Assembly: GCA_023229525.1 (NCBI GenBank)
Contig: JALNZC010000006.1
Span: 62,001 to 126,000 of the forward strand
Direction of reading: 5' to 3'
From: Bacteroidales bacterium
Lineage (GTDB): Bacteria > Bacteroidota > Bacteroidia > Bacteroidales > FEN-979
DNA length: 64,000 bases
In this document: positions 60,892 through 64,000 of the stretch, one piece after another
Numbering within the stretch: the stretch's first letter is position 1
Layout: each line of letters opens with the position of its first letter
The notes under the pieces: generated by a model
The model's database searches: none
What the model saw: the letters and a program-made list of their open reading frames with translations, nothing else
Told to the model about the DNA's origin: nothing
Position numbers and translations under genes: made by a program

Positions 60892-62709
60892 ATGAAAAAA
60901 TTTACTCTATTCATTATGGTCTTATGTATCAGTGCAATGACCATGGCGCAAGTAAAGTATTCAATGGTTGCAAGAAAGGCAATTCCCGCCGGCGCCATTA
61001 AAGACAAGGTAGTTCCTTCCCAACCGGCAAATTATGTTGCCAATTCCAAATCTGTTCTTGAAGATATCATTCTTGGCGAAACCCGTTATGACATGCAAAC
61101 CAACGGGACTATCCAGAACAGAATATATCTGCATTCCGATGGAACCATGGGTGGAACCTGGACAAGAGGTACAGACATCAATAGCCAAAGAGGCACAGGT
61201 TATAACTATTTTAACGGAACTGCATGGGGAGAACCTCCTACCGCCCGTATCGAAACACGGCGGGCCGGATGGCCATCGTATTATCCCTGGGGGGTCAACG
61301 GTGAAATGGTTGTGACGCACGATGATTATCTCGGCCTGATTATTTGTAAACGCGCCAACAAAGGTACCGGTACATGGACCCAATCCATTTTAGCCGGCCC
61401 TACCGGTGCAGTAGATATCTCCTGGCCCCGGATGATAACAAACGGGCCCAACCACAACTATGTACATATCATTGCTACGACCTTTTCAGAGTATCAGGGA
61501 TTAGATGATCCTTACGCATTATTGTATTACCGTTCGCTTGACGGAGGCGCTACCTGGGATAAAAAAGATGTGATCATTCCCCAATTGGATTCTTTAAATT
61601 ACAGTGGGTTTAATGGCGACGAGTATGCCTGGGGTACCCCTTATGGCGACACCATTTACTTCGCTGTTTCGGGTCCCTGGGTCGATTCCTTCATCATGAA
61701 ATCAACCGACAATGGTAACACCTGGACAAAGATCCCTGTACTTTCGAATGCTCATAAATTGCTGCCTCCAAATGTACAGAACGTTCCCCCCTTCAGAAGT
61801 TCAGATGGAGCCGTAGCCGTTGAAATGGATCACAATGGTGTCCTGCACATGGCTTTCGGTATCGGTGGTGGTTATATGGCGTCCGGAACGAAATACATTT
61901 TTATCAACCAGAACGGACTTGTTTACTGGAATTCGACTATGCCCATGGTAACCGACAGTCTTGATCTTGATACACTCCAAGCCCATGGTCAACTGCTCGG
62001 ATATGTTTCCAATGGCCCGAACCCGGGTGATACCATTCTTACTGCACCAAATTACCGCGTCGGTCTTTCCAGTTTTCCGCAATTGACCATAGATGAGTAT
62101 AATAATGTATATGCCATTTGGTCGGCCGTGACATGGGAAAACCCTTCTGCTACTCTCCTGAATTACCGTCATATCTATAGCCGCATCAAATTCCATGACC
62201 ATGCAGATTGGACAGATATGAAGGATATGAACAGTGGATTCTTATATCTGTTCCAGGAATTTGCCTATCCCAGCATGGCAAAACAACTGAAAAACTGGAA
62301 GTTACAGGTCATTTACCAGACATCCGACCAGCCCGGTTCCAATATTGTCGATCCCGACAATATTCCTATTCATGATTGTAATATTGTTGCATTCGAAATT
62401 GATCCGAGCGGGCAATTTCCAACCGGAACCATTGAGAACAAAGGGGTTGACGGTAACATAGTAATGCAAAACTTCCCAAATCCCGTGAATGGCATTACCC
62501 ATATCAGGGTTAACCTGGCCCGGGCTTCGGAGGTAGCAATAGAAGTGAACAATATCACCGGGGCAAAAGTGATGAACATCCAAAGGGACCAGATGACTCC
62601 CGGAAACCATGACCTGTTGCTTGATGTAAGCGCTCTCTCGCCGGGAATCTATTTTTACACGGTGACAATGGGTTCTGAAAAGGTAACCAAAAAAATGATT
62701 GTTCAATAA
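60892..62709 (+). CDS. T9SS-exported Asp-box protein, paralogue 3
   Basis: The 605-residue protein starts MKKFTLFIMVLCISAMTMAQ (signal peptide) and aligns with paralogues 1 and 2 throughout: NSKSVLEDIILGETRYDMQTN, RGTGYNYFNGTAW, Asp-boxes SLDGGATW and STDNGNTW. The T9SS sorting domain has MQNFPNPVNGITHIRVNL, NNITGAKV and SPGIYFYTVTMG, ending KKMIVQ. It is separated from the tandem pair by the 13-kb RHS cassette. It has its own promoter and a terminator 54 bp downstream. Confidence 0.85.
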   Translation: MKKFTLFIMVLCISAMTMAQVKYSMVARKAIPAGAIKDKVVPSQPANYVANSKSVLEDIILGETRYDMQTNGTIQNRIYLHSDGTMGGTWTRGTDINSQRGTGYNYFNGTAWGEPPTARIETRRAGWPSYYPWGVNGEMVVTHDDYLGLIICKRANKGTGTWTQSILAGPTGAVDISWPRMITNGPNHNYVHIIATTFSEYQGLDDPYALLYYRSLDGGATWDKKDVIIPQLDSLNYSGFNGDEYAWGTPYGDTIYFAVSGPWVDSFIMKSTDNGNTWTKIPVLSNAHKLLPPNVQNVPPFRSSDGAVAVEMDHNGVLHMAFGIGGGYMASGTKYIFINQNGLVYWNSTMPMVTDSLDLDTLQAHGQLLGYVSNGPNPGDTILTAPNYRVGLSSFPQLTIDEYNNVYAIWSAVTWENPSATLLNYRHIYSRIKFHDHADWTDMKDMNSGFLYLFQEFAYPSMAKQLKNWKLQVIYQTSDQPGSNIVDPDNIPIHDCNIVAFEIDPSGQFPTGTIENKGVDGNIVMQNFPNPVNGITHIRVNLARASEVAIEVNNITGAKVMNIQRDQMTPGNHDLLLDVSALSPGIYFYTVTMGSEKVTKKMIVQ

Positions 62710-62762
62710 TAACTGAAAACGAAAACTATATATACGCCATAAACCGATGATGGCGCAAATGG

Positions 62763-62792
62763 AAACCCTGCGGAATACCGCAGGGTTTTTTT
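62763..62792 (+). terminator. Intrinsic terminator after paralogue 3
   Basis: AAACCCTGCGG and CCGCAGGGTTT pair perfectly around AATA, followed by seven T. Confidence 0.92.
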
Positions 62793-62799
62793 AACTTTG
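62792..62799 (+). promoter_or_regulatory. -7 promoter element of ccmB
   Basis: TAACTTTG matches TAnnTTTG immediately after the terminator, 24 bp from the ATG at 62823. Confidence 0.4.
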
Positions 62800-62822
62800 C
62801 ACCGGATGTTCAAGGATTGTTA

Positions 62823-63482
62823 ATGTTATCGAAGGAAATAAAAACCCTGGTCGGGAAAGAGATCAAACTTGAGTTGAAGCAAAAATATGTGCTTAACGGG
62901 ATCCTGCTTTACCTCGTATCCACCATTTTTGTTACCTATCTGGCTTTCGAAAACGTGATCACCTCTGAAACCTGGAATTCGCTTTTCTGGATCATTTTAC
63001 TGTTTGTCGCCGTTAATGGGATTTCGAAGAGCTTTATCCAGGAAAGCCCGGCGCGTCACATATATTATTACACCGTTGCAAGTCCGCAGGCTGTGGTACT
63101 CTCAAAAATTATTTACAACCTTTTCCTGATGACCATCCTGTCGGCGCTCTCATTTGTTTTCTTTATCCTGCTGATGGGCAACCAGGTGGTTAATGTTCCG
63201 CTTTTTCTTCTGGCGTTGATCCTCGGGAGTTTCGGATTATCCTCAGTCCTGACCATGGTAGCAGCCATTGCATCCAGGGCCAGTCATAATTTCTCGTTAA
63301 TGGCGATCCTTAGTTTTCCTATCGTACTGCCCTTACTGGCTACCTTGATGAAAATATCCCACACTGCGCTCATCAGTACGGATTGGTCAGGAATAGGCGG
63401 TTTCATCATTATCCTGATGACAATCAACCTGGCCGTCATCATTCTGGCATATTTGTTATTTCCGTACCTTTGGCGGGACTGA
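62823..63482 (+). CDS. ccmB: Heme exporter protein CcmB
   Basis: CcmB is the membrane permease of the CcmABCD heme-handling complex in cytochrome c maturation (system I). The 219-residue protein has six membrane helices and the family start MLSKEIKTLVGKEIKLELKQKY, with FAVNGISKSF-like sequence (here FVAVNGISKSFIQE), YYTVASPQAVVLSKIIYNL and SFPIVLPLLA. The ATG at 62823 is used; a TTG six bases earlier is rejected. ccmA is not visible upstream. ccmC follows after a repeat array. Confidence 0.92.
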   Translation: MLSKEIKTLVGKEIKLELKQKYVLNGILLYLVSTIFVTYLAFENVITSETWNSLFWIILLFVAVNGISKSFIQESPARHIYYYTVASPQAVVLSKIIYNLFLMTILSALSFVFFILLMGNQVVNVPLFLLALILGSFGLSSVLTMVAAIASRASHNFSLMAILSFPIVLPLLATLMKISHTALISTDWSGIGGFIIILMTINLAVIILAYLLFPYLWRD

Positions 63483-63491
63483 ACAAAAACC

Positions 63492-63562
63492 GGATACAGG
63501 ATACAGGATGCTGGATGCTGGATGCTGGATGACTGGATACTGGATACTGGATACAGGATTCT
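63492..63562. repeat. 7-bp tandem array, unit GGATRCW, 10 units
   Basis: Ten units (GGATACA, GGATGCT, GGATACT, one 8-bp variant GGATGACT) lie between ccmB and ccmC. They are the reverse complement of the WGYATCC unit at 36208-36305 and 38094-38233. Confidence 0.9.
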
Positions 63563-63584
63563 CCCCTCTCCTTAAGGAGAGGGG
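63563..63584. repeat. 22-bp perfect palindrome
   Basis: The sequence reads the same on both strands around a central TTAA, with core CTCTCCTTAAGGAGAG and CCCC/GGGG ends. It directly follows the 7-bp array and is similar to the palindromic segment in repeat copies A and B. Confidence 0.85.
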
Positions 63585-63602
63585 CCAGGGGGTGAGGTGT
63601 TA

Positions 63603-63637
63603 AAATCGTAAATTTAAAAGCGTAAATCGTAAATGGC
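63603..63637. repeat. 7-bp array, unit AAATCGT, 5 units, containing the ccmC start codon
   Basis: Units AAATCGT, AAATTTA, AAAGCGT, AAATCGT and AAATGGC run in register; the ccmC ATG (63633-63635) is within the fifth unit. The unit is the complement of the ATTTACG array at 5695-5735. Confidence 0.75.
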
Positions 63638-64000
63638 AAAAAACTGGTGGAAATATCTCTCCGGCATCCTCTTACTGTATGCCATTATTGTAGGCTTTAT
63701 AGTGGGGGTGCCCGATACCATGATTCAGGAAACGATGCGTAACTTGTTTTTTCATGTCGGGATGTGGTTTGGCATGTTTTCCATGCTCATCACCGGATTT
63801 GTTTATAGCCTGCGATATTTGAGGAAATTTGATGAAAGGGAAGATATCATGGCGGTTGAATCGGTAAATGTGGGTCTTATGTTTGGATTCCTTGGAATTT
63901 TTACAGGAATGATCTGGGCCAATTTCACCTGGGGATCTCCATGGGTAAAAGATCCGAAGCTGAATGGCGCTGCAGTCGGCCTATTCATTTACCTTGCTTA
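63633..64000 (+). CDS. ccmC: Heme-handling protein CcmC (3' end cut by window edge)
   Basis: The frame starts MAKNWWKYLSGILLLYAIIV and continues to the edge (122 codons). It matches the CcmC heme-binding family: a first helix, NLFFHVGMWFGMFSMLITG carrying a conserved histidine (H in FFHV), a VNVGLMFGFLGIFTGMIWANF helix and the tryptophan-rich periplasmic segment WGSPWVKDPKLN. CcmC delivers heme to CcmE. The C-terminal helices lie outside the window. It is on the same strand as ccmB, with an array-filled spacer of 150 bp. Confidence 0.9.
   Translation, partial: MAKNWWKYLSGILLLYAIIVGFIVGVPDTMIQETMRNLFFHVGMWFGMFSMLITGFVYSLRYLRKFDEREDIMAVESVNVGLMFGFLGIFTGMIWANFTWGSPWVKDPKLNGAAVGLFIYLA

Overview
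The window comes from a member of the Bacteroidota, most likely an environmental Bacteroidales-type anaerobe or microaerophile. The evidence is a SusC/SusD pair, several proteins with type IX secretion (T9SS) C-terminal sorting domains, a sphingolipid-type serine palmitoyltransferase, Bacteroidota-specific families (DUF4296, DUF5684, DUF6443 RHS) and repeated matches to the Bacteroidota promoter TTG-N(19-22)-TAnnTTTG. I found no tRNA, rRNA or CRISPR array.

Layout. 1-9.4 kb: PspC-domain protein (cut by the window edge), tatC, OsmC and DUF302 proteins, an outer-membrane protein, a cysteine-synthase-like enzyme, then a minus-strand sulfur operon (sulfide:quinone reductase-like, DUF1641, TusE/DsrC-like, DsrE-like), tatA and queA. 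9.4-20.6 kb: a porin-like protein, pssA, lptB, kdsD, recQ, an OmpH-like protein, a DUF4296 lipoprotein, a small lipoprotein, a DeoC-like aldolase and a TonB receptor. 20.7-26.5 kb (plus strand): iorAB, then a putative sphingolipid set (serine palmitoyltransferase, GNAT-fold acyltransferase, NAD-dependent reductase). 26.5-42.1 kb (minus): susD/susC, three small membrane proteins, a HutH-type ammonia-lyase, hisS, ettA, two glycosyltransferases and an LptF/LptG permease. 42.2-47.4 kb (plus): a second GNAT-fold protein and two paralogous T9SS-exported Asp-box proteins.

47.4-60.7 kb is accessory. It holds an ORF6N protein with two palindromes upstream, a truncated tyrosine recombinase, a lone LuxR-type response regulator, and a minus-strand operon coding for a tail-fibre-like protein, a T9SS beta-propeller protein, an RHS protein with a 192-residue variable tail, a small membrane protein placed like an immunity gene, and a second RHS/YD-like giant protein. 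About 165 bp of related sequence lies at both edges in direct orientation, and a third paralogue of the Asp-box family follows on the far side. It looks as though a secreted RHS cassette was inserted into an older tandem array. 62.8 kb to the end: ccmB and the start of ccmC.

The strongest unexplained signals are: (1) the RHS/T9SS cassette with a putative membrane-acting toxin tail and immunity protein; (2) an exactly mirror-symmetric eight-cysteine motif in the other RHS-like protein; (3) many degenerate 7-bp and 8-bp tandem arrays, whose unit families recur at distant loci and also occur in frame inside hisS and a glycosyltransferase; and (4) catalytic-site departures in the HutH-like (Ala-Cys-Gly instead of Ala-Ser-Gly) and DeoC-like enzymes.
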